Source of the DNA: Coptodactyla brooksi
Taxonomy: Eukaryota > Arthropoda > Insecta > Coleoptera > Scarabaeidae
Assembly (NCBI GenBank): GCA_033557675.1
Contig: JAWQRM010000215.1
Span: 1-26,364, forward strand
Length of the DNA: 26,364 nucleotides
Direction: 5' to 3'
A model generated the notes under the pieces. It made no database searches. It worked only from the letters and a program-made list of their open reading frames with translations, and was not told the DNA's origin. Shown here piece after piece: positions 1-9,648 of this stretch. Every line of letters begins with the position of its first letter. The stretch's first letter is position 1. The translations under genes were made by a program, and so were the position numbers.

Positions 1-117
1 CAAATATTGCAAACCCTTTTGTCAACCTCCACTTGCCGAGAAACACCCTCGACATTTCTCTTCTGTTCTTTCCTTTCGGTGTGTAGTTATAGTATATTGT
101 TTTGAATTATTTTGTAG

Positions 118-153
118 AGAACGGCCAAGGATGTTCAAAAAAGTCGGCCACAG
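118..153 (+). CDS. Micro-exon E1 (type A)
   Basis: This 36 nt phase-0 exon encodes RTAKDVQKSRPQ. The acceptor is TTTTGTAG and the donor is CAG|GTAAAT. In sister exons the coding sequence runs 12 nt further to a GTAAGT. Here that downstream site reads CTA|ACAATA and has lost its GT, so the upstream donor is the only one available. It is nearly identical to E11 at 3442-3477 (AAG versus AGG in codon 4). Confidence 0.5.
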
Positions 154-3100
154 GTAAATCCTACACTAACAATATGTATTATTCAGAATGGAAATAGAAA
201 AATCTGTGAACCTTCCATAAAATGTCTTAATTCCGGAAAGTAAAATTTTCCCACCTGTTTAAAATCCTTTTGGGACAGTTAAAAATTGTGAAGCTTCCGT
301 AAACACAATATTTGATATAAACTCAATATTTGATATCAACAACTCTCTCTCAATACATAAGACGTTAAATATAACTTTGAAATGTATAAATTTATTTTAC
401 ACTGAATACATAAAATAATGTTATATTGTTTTCAATTATTTTGTAGAGGAAGACCAGGGATGCTCAACAGGATCGACCGCAGGTAGATCCACCGGTAAGT
501 ATCATTCAAAACAAGAATAAAATAATCTCACCGATCTTCGATTTAACATAACATTGAAACATATTTTAATTCTATTATTTCTGTGCAGCGCCCAATCCCT
601 CGTCCAGTGCCGCAAATTCAACAAACTGTAAGTATTTCAAGTTTATTTTACTGTGAATCGAATAAGTTATATTGTCTTAAATTATTTTGTAGAGAACAGC
701 TAGGGGTGCTCAATTAGTAAGTAGTAATAATTAGTAAGCTAACTAATACTTAATAATATATAATATAATTTAAATATTATATAATTGAAATATTATATAA
801 ATACACATTTTTCTATTTAATCACAAATTTAATTCATACGTACGCATGCCTGACTGTGATTCCAGATTATGGCAAATTTATTGGTATCACATATGTCATA
901 TTTAATAACAATTTGACAACATCACACTTGAAATCTTCTTGTTCTTATTATAATGCAACTCGTTTATGACTATAATATACCGAGGATATTTTTTAATGAC
1001 CTAAATGGTCATTCCAAAAAATACGCTCAGTCATTTCAGACCGAGATTATTGGTGGCTAGAGTCTGGAGGGTCTCATGATATCAGCCTTTTCGTGCCGAG
1101 AAAGAAGCTTCATAATCACTGTCAATTAGTGCCCAAAAACAGTTTTAGGAAACACTGCAGCCGTTTTAAACACCTTGTAAAATTACATCGTGATTTCATA
1201 AGCCGGCAATTGCTTTAGAAATCACGAGCAGTTTTAGATTTAACATTTCTTATTTTTGAATCACATGGGCAACTACAGAACGTAAGGTTGTCTACTCGAA
1301 ATAAATTCACTAATATTTAAAACAGAAAATGTTACAATGAAATGTATTTTAATTCTATATTTCTGTGGTAGAAACCTGCCCCGCTTCCATTGCCACAGCC
1401 TCTAAAACCACAGGTTCAACCAGTTGTAAGTATTTTAACTCTATTTTGCAATAAATGCAAAAAGTGTTATATTGTTTTGAATTATTTTGTAGAGGACTGC
1501 AAGAGATGTTCAGGACCGGCCACAAGTACTCCCTCCACTAGTAAGTAGAATTCAAAGCAGGAATAGAAACACTTTACCGACCTTTTACAAAATGTTTTAA
1601 CTCCGAAAAGTATAAATTTATTTTAATACTTTTTGGAGCGCTGTAACTTTATATAGTAGTTGTAAATCCAACATTTGGAATTTGATACATAACGGAAGTT
1701 CTCAAGATATCACCCTTGTGCGGATACATAAGCTTCATAATCACTGTCAATTAGTGCACAATAACATTTTAGGAAACACTGCAGGCGTTTTAAGCAGCTT
1801 GCAAAATTAAATCGTGATTTCATAAATCGGAAATTGTTTTGGAAACCATGAGCAGTTTTAGATTTAACATTTCTTATTTTTGAATCACGTAGGCAACTAC
1901 AGAACGTAAGGTTGTCTACTCGTAATAAATTCACTAATATTTAAAATAGAAAATGTTACAATGAAATGTATTTTAAGCCTATATTTCTGTGATAGAAATC
2001 TGCCCCGCTTCCATTGCCACAGACTGCAAAACCACAAGTTCAACCAGTTGTAACCATTTTAACTCTATTTTGCAATAAATGCACAAAGTGTTATATTGGT
2101 TTTAATTATTTTGTAGAGGGTTGCAAGAGATGTTCAGGACCGGCCACAAGTACTTCCTCCAGTAAGTATAATATAAAGAAAAGAAATACAAAAAAATTAT
2201 CAGCCTCCTATAAAATATCTTAATTTCTGAAAGTAAATCACGAAAATATTAATCTTTTTGGAGTGCTTAAGTATGGCATAGTTACCAGCTTGCAAAATTA
2301 AATCGTGATTTCATAAATCGGAAATCATTTTGGAAATCATGAGCAATTTTAGATTTAACATTTTTTATTTTTGAATCACGTAGGCGCAATTACAGAATGT
2401 AAGATTGTCTACACGTAATAAATTCGCTAATATTTAAAACATAAAATGTTACAATGAAATGTATTCTAATTCTATATTTCTGTGGTAGAAATCTACCCCG
2501 CTTCCATTGCCACAGCCTGCAAAACCACAAGTTCAACCAGTTGTAAGTATTTGAACTCTATTTTGAAATAAATGCACACAAGTCTTAGGAGTATAATTAA
2601 AAAAAGGAATACAAAAAGTTTATCAACTTCCTGTAAAATGTTTTCATTCCTTAAAGAAAATTTTGAAAAATATTTCAAACCTTTTTGGAGGGCTTAAGAA
2701 TGGCATAGTCTCCAAGTTAATCAAAACAAAAACCAGCGCTCAATAATGTTTTAAAGTAATCAGTCACTTTAGTAAGTTTCAAGACTGTTGCTTGAAATGT
2801 TATACATATTCTAAATCTACGTGTTTTTTTTTATATAGCTAACTTGTCCAGTACCACAAATTTCACTAAACATACGTATTTTTAATGTTATGATAGTAAT
2901 AAGTGGCGTAGCATTCACAAGGATTAATCCCTGAATTTGCCTCTAATTGTAATAGTCTAACTCGAAAGCGGATTTCATGGCTTCAGCTATTTGCAAGAGG
3001 TACACCCTTGTAATTAACAAATGTCAAAGGAACACAGACCGTTCAATGCTAACATTGAAGCTCAGACTATAGTCATTGTTTTCATTTATATTTCATATGA

Positions 3101-4903
3101 TTTTTTCTGTATATCTAGTATTTAAAAACAAAATAAAAATATAATACTATGGGAATCCTTAAGAGAGGAGTTTCCGAATGTTAGCTTAATGAGTAGGACA
3201 CTAGCAAGTTCTTTCCCTACTCGGTGTCGATTTGGACAACTACATCTCTAGTACATCTATTTGATTCTTCCTTCATCTTCTTCTGTCTGCCTTTCTTTCC
3301 CTCCTGTCATCCCTCCATCATCCCCAAATATTGCAAACCCTTTTGTCAACCTCCACTTGCCGAGAAACACCCTCGACATTTCTCTTCTGTTCTTTCCTTT
3401 CGGTGTGTAGTTATAGTATATTGTTTTGAATTATTTTGTAGAGAACGGCCAGGGATGTTCAAAAAAGTCGGCCACAGGTAAATCCTACACTAACAATATG
3501 TATTATTCAGAATGGAAATAGAAAAATCTGTGAACCTTCCATAAAATTTTTTTAATTCCGGAAAGTAAAATTTTCCCAACTGTTTAAAATCCTTTTGGGA
3601 CAGTTAAAAATTGTGAAGCTTCCGTAAACACAATATTTGATATAAACTCAATATTTGATAGCAACAACTCTCTCTCAATACATAAGACGTTAAATATAAC
3701 TTTGAAATGTATAAATTTATTTTACACTGAATACATAAAATAGTGTTATATTGTTTTCAATTATTTTGTAGAGGAAGACCAGGGATGCTCAACAGGATCG
3801 ACCGCAGGTAGATCCACCAGTAAGTATCATTAAAAACAAGAATAAAATAATCTCACAGATCTTCGATTTAACATAACATTGAAACATATTTTAATTCTAT
3901 TATTTCTGTGCAGCGCCCAATCCCTCGCCCAGTGCCGCAAATTCAACAAACTGTAAGTATTTCAAGTTTATTTTACTGTGAATCGAATAAGTTATATTGT
4001 CTTGAATTATTTTATAGAGAACAGCTAGGGGTGATCAACAAGGCCAGTCACAAGCGTTGTACTAAGATTCTTCAGTAAGTACAATCCAAATCAATATTTG
4101 AAAAACTCACACAAACTTATTTATTCTTAGTAAGCTAACTAATACTTAATATTATATTATATGATTGAAATATTAAATATATTGTTGAAAATATTTCAAT
4201 TCTTTACTTTACTTGTAGGGAGTAAGACCCCCAGCAAGTTTCAGAAACTGTAAGTACATATTACGTATATAATAAATAATTTTTTACATTTCCATTGAAA
4301 CATTTTCTTGTTTCAATTGACATCCAAACATTTATCCGAAACAATCATCCGAACAGGATTCGAACCTGTCACTTTCTGGTTTCATGGCAACTGGTCCACC
4401 TATTGAGCTCTTGACAGTTTCTCCTACATTATAGAATGTGACAGGTTCAAATCCCACTCGAAGGTCACTTTATGTTTAAATGCGGTTTTTAAGTGCAATT
4501 GCTCGAAAAACCTAGATACAATAGTATGAAAATAGTTTTCACACTGTTGTTTGTGAAAACTTTTTTTGTTTGATTTGATATAGTTTGCACATAATAGTGA
4601 TATTATTATTATTCTATTTTTCTTTGATTTATAGTTCGTTAACTAGCTAGAGATATCCTCAAACCTGCACCTACAGCTCAAGATCAACGACGGTTGCAGA
4701 TTGGAATAATATACTTACCTAAATTTATAAAAAAAAAGTTGAATAAAAAGTGTAGCATTAAAGTATTAGCAAATTTATTTTTTAAGTATACAGTCTGTTT
4801 AGTAATCACTACCTATATCAAGCCTGTACAAAAGTGTTGCGCGGGATTATGCATAAACCTATATATACAGAAGTTGCCAGACGAACGCTTACTTCAAAGG
4901 TAA
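118..4903 (+). CDS. Micro-exon gene encoding Pro/Gln/Arg-rich repeats (overall locus, partial)
   Basis: This is an array of about 16 tiny exons or exon remnants, 24-57 nt each, on the + strand. Three types recur. Type A follows a conserved acceptor tract (TTGAATTATTTTGTAG). Types B and C follow a TTTCTGTG(G/C)(T)AG-like acceptor. Most donors are GTAAGT. Twelve intact exons are exact multiples of 3 and start in phase 0, so their peptides chain without a stop. The A exons that follow a B or C exon are always separated from it by a 65-67 bp intron, so the duplicating unit looks like [B/C - short intron - A - long intron]. The predicted product is low-complexity, basic and Pro/Gln-rich, with no recognisable domain. 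No start codon or signal peptide is in the window; the 5' end lies to the left. The 3' end is unclear. I do not recognise the gene. The layout resembles rapidly evolving secreted micro-exon genes known from parasites and plant-feeding insects, but that is inference. Confidence 0.6.
447..494 (+). CDS. Micro-exon E2 (type A)
   Basis: This 48 nt phase-0 exon encodes RKTRDAQQDRPQVDPP. The acceptor is TTTTGTAG and the donor is CCG|GTAAGT. An alternative donor, CAG|GTAGAT, sits 12 nt upstream and would also keep phase 0. It is duplicated at 3772-3819. Confidence 0.6.
589..627 (+). CDS. Micro-exon E3 (type B)
   Basis: This 39 nt phase-0 exon encodes RPIPRPVPQIQQT. The acceptor is TTTCTGTGCAG and the donor is ACT|GTAAGT. 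It lies 94 bp after E2 and 65 bp before E4. It is duplicated at 3914-3952 with one silent change (CGT/CGC). Confidence 0.6.
693..716 (+). CDS. Micro-exon E4 (type A, shortened)
   Basis: This 24 nt phase-0 exon encodes RTARGAQL. The acceptor is TTTTGTAG and the donor is TTA|GTAAGT. Compared with its duplicate at 4018-4074, about 72 bp spanning the exon end and following intron are missing. The deletion created a new in-frame donor, leaving one of the shortest exons in the array. Confidence 0.5.
1372..1425 (+). CDS. Micro-exon E5 (type C)
   Basis: This 54 nt phase-0 exon encodes KPAPLPLPQPLKPQVQPV. The acceptor is TTTCTGTGGTAG and the donor is GTT|GTAAGT. It is the first of three near-identical type C exons (1372, 1996, 2489), each in a repeated flanking block. 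A 67 bp intron separates it from E6. Confidence 0.6.
1493..1540 (+). CDS. Micro-exon E6 (type A)
   Basis: This 48 nt phase-0 exon encodes RTARDVQDRPQVLPPL. The acceptor is TTTTGTAG and the donor is CTA|GTAAGT. A weaker potential donor, CAA|GTACTC, lies 15 nt upstream and would keep the frame. Confidence 0.6.
1996..2049 (+). CDS. Micro-exon E7 (type C, weak donor)
   Basis: This 54 nt phase-0 exon encodes KSAPLPLPQTAKPQVQPV. The acceptor is CTGTGATAG. The donor is GTT|GTAACC, where sister exons have GTAAGT, so splicing here may be reduced. A 67 bp intron leads to E8. Confidence 0.5.
2117..2161 (+). CDS. Micro-exon E8 (type A)
   Basis: This 45 nt phase-0 exon encodes RVARDVQDRPQVLPP. The acceptor is TTTTGTAG and the donor is CCA|GTAAGT. 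It is one codon shorter than E6 because the CTA codon before the donor is missing. Confidence 0.6.
2489..2542 (+). CDS. Micro-exon E9 (type C)
   Basis: This 54 nt phase-0 exon encodes KSTPLPLPQPAKPQVQPV. The acceptor is CTGTGGTAG and the donor is GTT|GTAAGT. Its expected type A partner 67 bp downstream is absent. The sequence after about 2580 resembles the intron that follows E8, so the A exon seems to have been deleted. Confidence 0.55.
2839..2873 (+). pseudogene. Decayed type B micro-exon (E10)
   Basis: After a T-rich tract and ATATAG there is a sequence reading LTCPVPQISL, alignable with the type B exon. The expected donor ACT|GTAAGT is now CAT|ACGTAT, so the GT is lost. It is probably not spliced. 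Confidence 0.35.
2890..3324. other. Spacer inside the micro-exon array, no exon recognised
   Basis: This joins the older C-A units to the second segmental copy. A pyrimidine-rich stretch (CTTCC/CTTTC tracts, about 3265-3325) precedes the duplicated block. I see no exon with good splice sites. A reading frame crossing it into E11 starts without a plausible ATG. Confidence 0.4.
3442..3477 (+). CDS. Micro-exon E11 (type A, duplicate of E1)
   Basis: This 36 nt phase-0 exon encodes RTARDVQKSRPQ. The acceptor is TTTTGTAG and the donor is CAG|GTAAAT. It lies in the second copy of the recently duplicated block that starts at 3325. Confidence 0.5.
3772..3819 (+). CDS. Micro-exon E12 (type A, duplicate of E2)
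   Basis: This 48 nt phase-0 exon encodes RKTRDAQQDRPQVDPP. The donor is CCA|GTAAGT, with an alternative CAG|GTAGAT 12 nt upstream. The only exon difference from E2 is silent (CCG/CCA). Confidence 0.6.
3914..3952 (+). CDS. Micro-exon E13 (type B, duplicate of E3)
   Basis: This 39 nt phase-0 exon encodes RPIPRPVPQIQQT. The acceptor is CTGTGCAG and the donor is ACT|GTAAGT. A 65 bp intron leads to E14. Confidence 0.6.
4018..4074 (+). CDS. Micro-exon E14 (type A) with in-frame stop
   Basis: The acceptor is TTTTATAG. In phase 0 it reads RTARGDQQGQSQALY and then TAA at 4063-4065. A GTAAGT donor still follows at 4075. It is either the true C-terminus or a broken internal exon. Its duplicate E4 lost this segment and with it the stop. 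Confidence 0.45.
4219..4249 (+). pseudogene. Possible micro-exon remnant E15 (31 nt)
   Basis: It is bounded by ACTTGTAG and by AACT|GTAAGT, and resembles type B exons at its end. At 31 nt it is not a multiple of 3, unlike its relatives. This suggests a small deletion and loss of the open frame. Confidence 0.35.
4353..4410 (-). pseudogene. tRNA-like / SINE fragment
   Basis: On the minus strand there is an A-box-like GAGCTCAATAGGTGG (4396-4410). It is followed at the tRNA-typical distance of 44 nt by a perfect B box GGTTCGAATCC (4356-4366) within a paired T arm (ACAGG/CCTGT). The D stem, anticodon stem and acceptor stem do not pair properly, so it is not a functional tRNA. A second B-box-like GGTTCAAATCC lies on the + strand at 4444-4454. 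A tRNA-derived SINE or decayed tRNA copies are the likely sources. Confidence 0.45.
4635..4903 (+). pseudogene. Possible 3'-terminal exon or remnant E16 (type A-like)
   Basis: After TTTATAG, the stretch from about 4647 aligns with type A exons and reads ARDILKPAPTAQDQRR. That frame stays open to a stop at 4901-4903, but just upstream of the alignable part it has stops. In phase 0 from 4635 the reading is FVN then TAG. An AATAAA lies at about 4744. It could be a terminal exon entered through an internal AG, or a relic. Confidence 0.3.
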
Positions 4904-7900
4904 AGCAATTGGCAGCGGATGCTCGGTTATAAACTAGAATATTTTAGAATTTCGCATTTTTTTTCTCGCTTCCAAACTTGTAACGTATAAAGATATAAAA
5001 GTCGCTAATACAACGATATCAACGTGACATGATGAAACTATCATTTCGTGTACACATCGATAAGTAATCAAAGTTCGTACTTGAATGGCTAAAAAATTAC
5101 AAGTTAGTCAATAATGTGTAGTTGTTTACATATACATATCGTTGTAACCGATAAATTACGCCTTTTATTGTTTTGATTTTAGTTTTATAAACTGTTTATC
5201 GTGATATGGGTAACTTCCGATGATGAGATGAAACTGGTACAAATGTGCACACGACAAGTATTTCTTGCTTCTTATATTGTGGATGTGTGAATGATCCTCA
5301 TTTCGAAAAACAAGTTCATATAAGCGTATACTACCTGAAACAGTCAAAAGTCCACTCCAACAAGAAGTTCCAATGAGATTGAAGAATACCCTAAAAATAG
5401 AATAGAATTTGATTTTCAACATAAATTCTCTGTTAACATGTGAATTGGAATTATAAGTGATTTTCTGATTGGACCCTATTTCCTTCTATTGAAACTTCTA
5501 CTAGCCAAATATATAGCAACTTTCCCCTTCGTTCGGTTTTCTGTCAATGCAATTAATGAAACAGTACGGAAAAACATCAAAAAGCAAATAAAGAAACATA
5601 CTAATTAAATTATATACCTAAAACGACCTTCCTTCTACAACTAAACAATATGCTAAGTGATGATAAAATATTAGTCTTACAGTTTGGTTTTGTAGCAAAT
5701 TAAAAGATGATTGTCAATTTACATTGACATCAATAAACAAAGAAGGAACAATATTTTCAGCCAAAATACTCCCCCAAACATAGAAGAGTTGTGTTAACCA
5801 ACAGCAGTGAATCACGTCTTGTTACTATGAAACAAAATGCCTCACCTAAATTGAAGCCTTATACACCTGCTAAGCTCTTTTATCAGAATCAGTTGACTTT
5901 AAAGAATTACCTTTTATGAGCATCTATGGTGCTCCATAGATGAAGAATCTTTATTTTGAATTTATTATAAAGTGTAAAAATGGTTAGATAATGATCTGAA
6001 TCCCGAAGATTGGACATTGGAAAATAATTTGTGATGCGAAGAAGTAAATTCAATTTCTTGCCCATAATTGTCTTCTTAAAAAGATGTTTTGCAACTATTC
6101 AAAAGGTTGTCTGGCTACCAGAAGTTGGAACTATACCTCTCATCATTGTATGAAAAATGTTAATCAGCAACATGCTTCAAAGTTCAAACAAAATGCCTAG
6201 CTTTCAAGCTTAAAACTATAGAGGAAAACTGTATTCACAATATCAACATGATACAGCATGTCAATGTTTTCTTTAGAAATCTTGCACACAAATATAATCG
6301 ATAAAAATCATAAAACCTAAAGTTTAATTTACAATGTAAAGATTAGGTTTAGCATTTGTGTTAAATATAAACACTTACTAACGTATTAAAACTAGTTTGA
6401 TATTTTAATTATGCATCTTTGATTGAGCTTACTTTTTAAACCTAATTCTTGCAAAATTTGAGTACAATTTAAGTTCATTCATTGCATAATTACAGAACTG
6501 CATCATTACTTGAAAAATAAAATAATAATCAACCTAAACAGACTAAATGCGAAGCTTGTGTGAAAAAAGTATACTATCCCATTTAAAAATTATAACTGGA
6601 TTTTTTTAGGAACAGTCTGTATGCGTTGGAATGACAGCTCTTAGCTTTACATACAAGCCTTTGCTTCCCATATATGACTTCCTGAAACCAATTACCAATT
6701 CCAAGATATTTGAATGGAGAAATCATACTGGGACAGTATGATTTCACACCACCTTAATCACACAGATAGAAAACCAGATGAAAGAGAAAAATCTCTACCT
6801 AACTAGACATCTTGTTCGCATGATTTGATCTATCACTTTTATATACATGATACTCTAATGAGGCTAGCTTGTCGCCAATCTTTATATTATAATAATTGCT
6901 TTATTAGTTGATTTCATTCATACCAGAAATAATCAAATTTTAAATGCTTTTTAAAATTTGAAAAATAGCACCCTATATACTCCGAATGACATTTGTCATA
7001 TATGAATTTGAATTTTATATGATAATTATTGGTACTCAATTGTCAAACAAAAAAATTCTTGTACAGCTTGTGGCATTTAAGCTCTATGAGTGTGACTTAT
7101 GGAAATATTTATATCTAAGGAAATAATTGTCCTTGAAGCAGTTGTCTGGTGTGCTCTTTACAAGATTTTGTCGAGAGTTATACATTAAAATTACTTTTAC
7201 ATGTTTAAAAATTAATTAGTGGCAGTATAATTGTGCTATAAATGAATAACAAGATGAGAAACAACTAAAATATATTCTTGATATCGGATGATAATTTTGA
7301 CTTTTTATCAAATTTAGTTGAAGATAGAATATTTAAGATGGATACAAGTATGTATAAATTTATCAAATCAATGATAATCTTGATGTGAATCTTTAGCATT
7401 AATATTAAGAGTTTTAGTAACAAATAGGTATGTGTACATTAGACAATGTATAAAAAATTTAAATAATTTATTCAATAATTATATATTAAGAATTTAATGT
7501 AAATATTTTAAACATTATTCTTTATCACAATAGTACAAAACTACTTTTTAGGTAATTTGTATAACTTGCTTAAGTATTTGTTTTATATCTCGAAATAATT
7601 TAAATAACGGATCAGACTATGTTAACCATCATCCAGTTCAGAAATTTCTATTATATCTCCCTGAATCATGCATTTTAATATTATTTTATTCTTATCAGAG
7701 AGCAAAGATCACAATATAGCAGCAACATAATTACTAAATATTTAGAACACATCAGATTATCAACTTAAAATTTGAACTTTTTCATTATTAGGTTCCTATC
7801 TTAATTTTCAGCAATTTTCTTGCACAGTAGAAACAATTAATTTCACATTTGATGCTGAATTGATAATATGGTTTATCTAAAATTGTTTTAACATATTATA

Positions 7901-8090
7901 ATAGAAATATGCACACCAACCAAGGTTTTTTACAACTTCCTAATTATTCCTCTCATCAACTTCCTAATGACTCTAGCTCTTTTAATCCACTTGTGTCATA
8001 TAGCTTGTCGAAAATCTATATTTAATTTATTTTATAAGTTATATTTAAATTTTCATATAACAATTAACACCAAAACTCTGCACGACACAC
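4904..8090. other. AT-rich spacer, no gene recognised
   Basis: The longest frames are short and lack homology or codon-usage signs. The one mildly interesting frame (minus, 5165-5422, 85 codons) is discussed as a finding. I see no RNA gene or clear mobile element. Confidence 0.5.
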
Positions 8091-8193
8091 GATTCACTAA
8101 AACTGATTCGGTCTTTCATCATTTCTAATGATGAAAGATGATTTGGTTAGGAAAACGTGTCTCGAGTAGGTACTTTCCTGTTTTAGTGAACAA
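8091..8193. repeat. Nested inverted repeat (MITE-like hairpin)
   Basis: Outer arms TTCACTAAAAC (from 8091) and GTTTTAGTGAA (about 8182-8192) enclose an inner perfect 12-bp stem, TCTTTCATCATT (8112-8123) and AATGATGAAAGA (8127-8138), with a 3-nt loop. The nested symmetry fits a foldback or MITE remnant. No clear target duplication is seen. Confidence 0.45.
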
Positions 8194-9037
8194 ATGCTGG
8201 TCAAAATTAAGCAGTTAATTGTTTAATTTTGATATAAAGCCAAAGGTGAAAAACCATAAGTCAACAGAATTTCAGTGCTTCTGAGTAGAAAACATTTTTC
8301 GTTTTCAATGAACGTTTTCTTTTGTTTTGGAACACAAACAAATTATATGCAAGATTGAAACCATTGCAAAGAATAATCAGTGCCGTTTACAGATTAAAAT
8401 ATCGCTTTTTGGGAGTTATTGGACCAGGAATCTTAGGTGGGATACCTATATATTAAATATTAATTTTATAAATATTATAATTCCATTAAAAAACTAGCAG
8501 GGGTAATATTTTGCCTACTTAAAAATCTAAATACTTGATATACTTTGCTTATGTGTTCATAGTTTTCATTCATTCTTGGTTTCTTTAGGCTCTTAATTTT
8601 GATTTTGTTCATGCATATTTTTGATTTGATATTCTACTCTTTTTTATTTTTCATACTGGCACCTTAGCAATAACTTCCAAATATGTTGCAAAATAAATAC
8701 ATTCTTAGAGATATTCTATAAACATGTTTAAACTAGCAAATCGTTGCTTACAGCAAACACTTGTCAAAACTATTTTACTTACCTGCTAGTTTACTGTTAG
8801 AAAACACTTATACAAGTAAGCATTTAGTGTCATGTATTCTCAGACAGTGACATTACTGTGCTTACTTATAAGTTACTTGGCCATACACATGAGCTTTAAT
8901 AATGTTTCAATAATATTATTAGATATTTGTTGATAATTGTTCTGGGAAAAATTTCTATAATGTACACTGGGTCCGCCATAAGTGTGAGGTCAAAAATTTG
9001 CTGCTAGACTAGAAAAATTGTAAATTCATTTAACATG
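8194..9037. other. AT-rich spacer, nothing recognised
   Basis: I see no reading frame, RNA gene or repeat with support in this stretch. Confidence 0.4.
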
Positions 9038-9359
9038 CAGAAATGGGGAACCAAAGAATGCACAAAATAAAGTTATTTGAGAAAATACAAGTGTCCACAA
9101 AAAGAAGGATTCAATGAAAGTTGTTGTTTTTTTAATGGAATACCAATAAGTATATGAACATACATTGCGTGTTGTGAAAACAAATGAATCCATTCTAATG
9201 CATCCACAGGTTTAACCCTTTTCATCCACTAATTAAAAGTCATTATTCAAAAATATCTTCCCCAACTTGCCAATTGGTATTGTAATCTATCAATTATTGC
9301 CTGCTAGAATGTATTTATTTGTATGTATGTAATGAACAAAATTTAAGTATGTGCGGAAT
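9038..9359 (+). repeat. Dispersed repeat, copy 1
   Basis: Its left part (9048-9112, core AATGCACAAAATAAA) and middle (AACAAATGAA...CCACAGGTTT, about 9179-9213) recur in inverted orientation at 9978-9760. Its right part (9214-9359) recurs in direct orientation at 24296-24443. No coding capacity is visible. It is probably a non-autonomous transposon or UTR-type repeat. Confidence 0.55.
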
Positions 9360-9648
9360 ACCCTCAAATGTACATATTATGGTTTAAATTAGAAAAGTAG
9401 GGAAAATTCTGCATTTTACCCTTACACAGCATGATGTAAAAACCATTAAAAACTTAAGCAGTATGCTTTAATAAAAGTTTTGAAAATTGTATGTGTGCTG
9501 GTGAAGTTATACGACATTCACAGTGTAGGATTTAAATAGTCGAATTGTATATGCATTTTTGTGTAGATGTAAATGCAAGAATTTAAAACTAAAGAACTCG
9601 TCAACTACTTATGAATATTTAGTTGCTTTTTTCAGGGAATATACAGGA

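Larger units (their letters stand above)
1..760 (+). repeat. Segmental duplication, copy 1
   Basis: This is nearly identical to 3325-4160 at an offset of 3324, and carries E1-E4. Only scattered single-base differences are visible up to about 710. A gap of about 72 bp follows, after which the match resumes (TTAGTAAGCTAACTAATACT at 731 and 4127). The copy is cut by the left edge of the window. Confidence 0.9.
1073..2560 (+). repeat. Three tandem units carrying C-A exon pairs
   Basis: Similar blocks begin near 1073 and 1692, with a third, partial one from 2286. Each contains the same intron sequence (for example AAATCGTGATTTCATAAATCGG in units 2 and 3) followed by a type C exon. Units 1 and 2 are about 618 bp apart, and units 2 and 3 about 491 bp. 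They are more diverged from each other than the 3.3 kb duplication is. Confidence 0.8.
3325..4160 (+). repeat. Segmental duplication, copy 2
   Basis: This is the partner of 1-760 and carries E11-E14. It keeps the segment around the end of E14 that copy 1 lacks. The high identity of both introns and exons indicates a recent event, possibly ongoing unequal exchange. Confidence 0.9.

Noticed and set aside
2014..2223. 69-codon + frame
   Set aside because: It runs through E7 and reads the following intron and E8 out of frame; splice-site structure explains the region better.
3224..3481. 85-codon + frame with hydrophobic start resembling a signal peptide
   Set aside because: It begins at GTG, crosses a pyrimidine-rich acceptor-like tract and reads E11 out of frame, so it is not a credible first exon.
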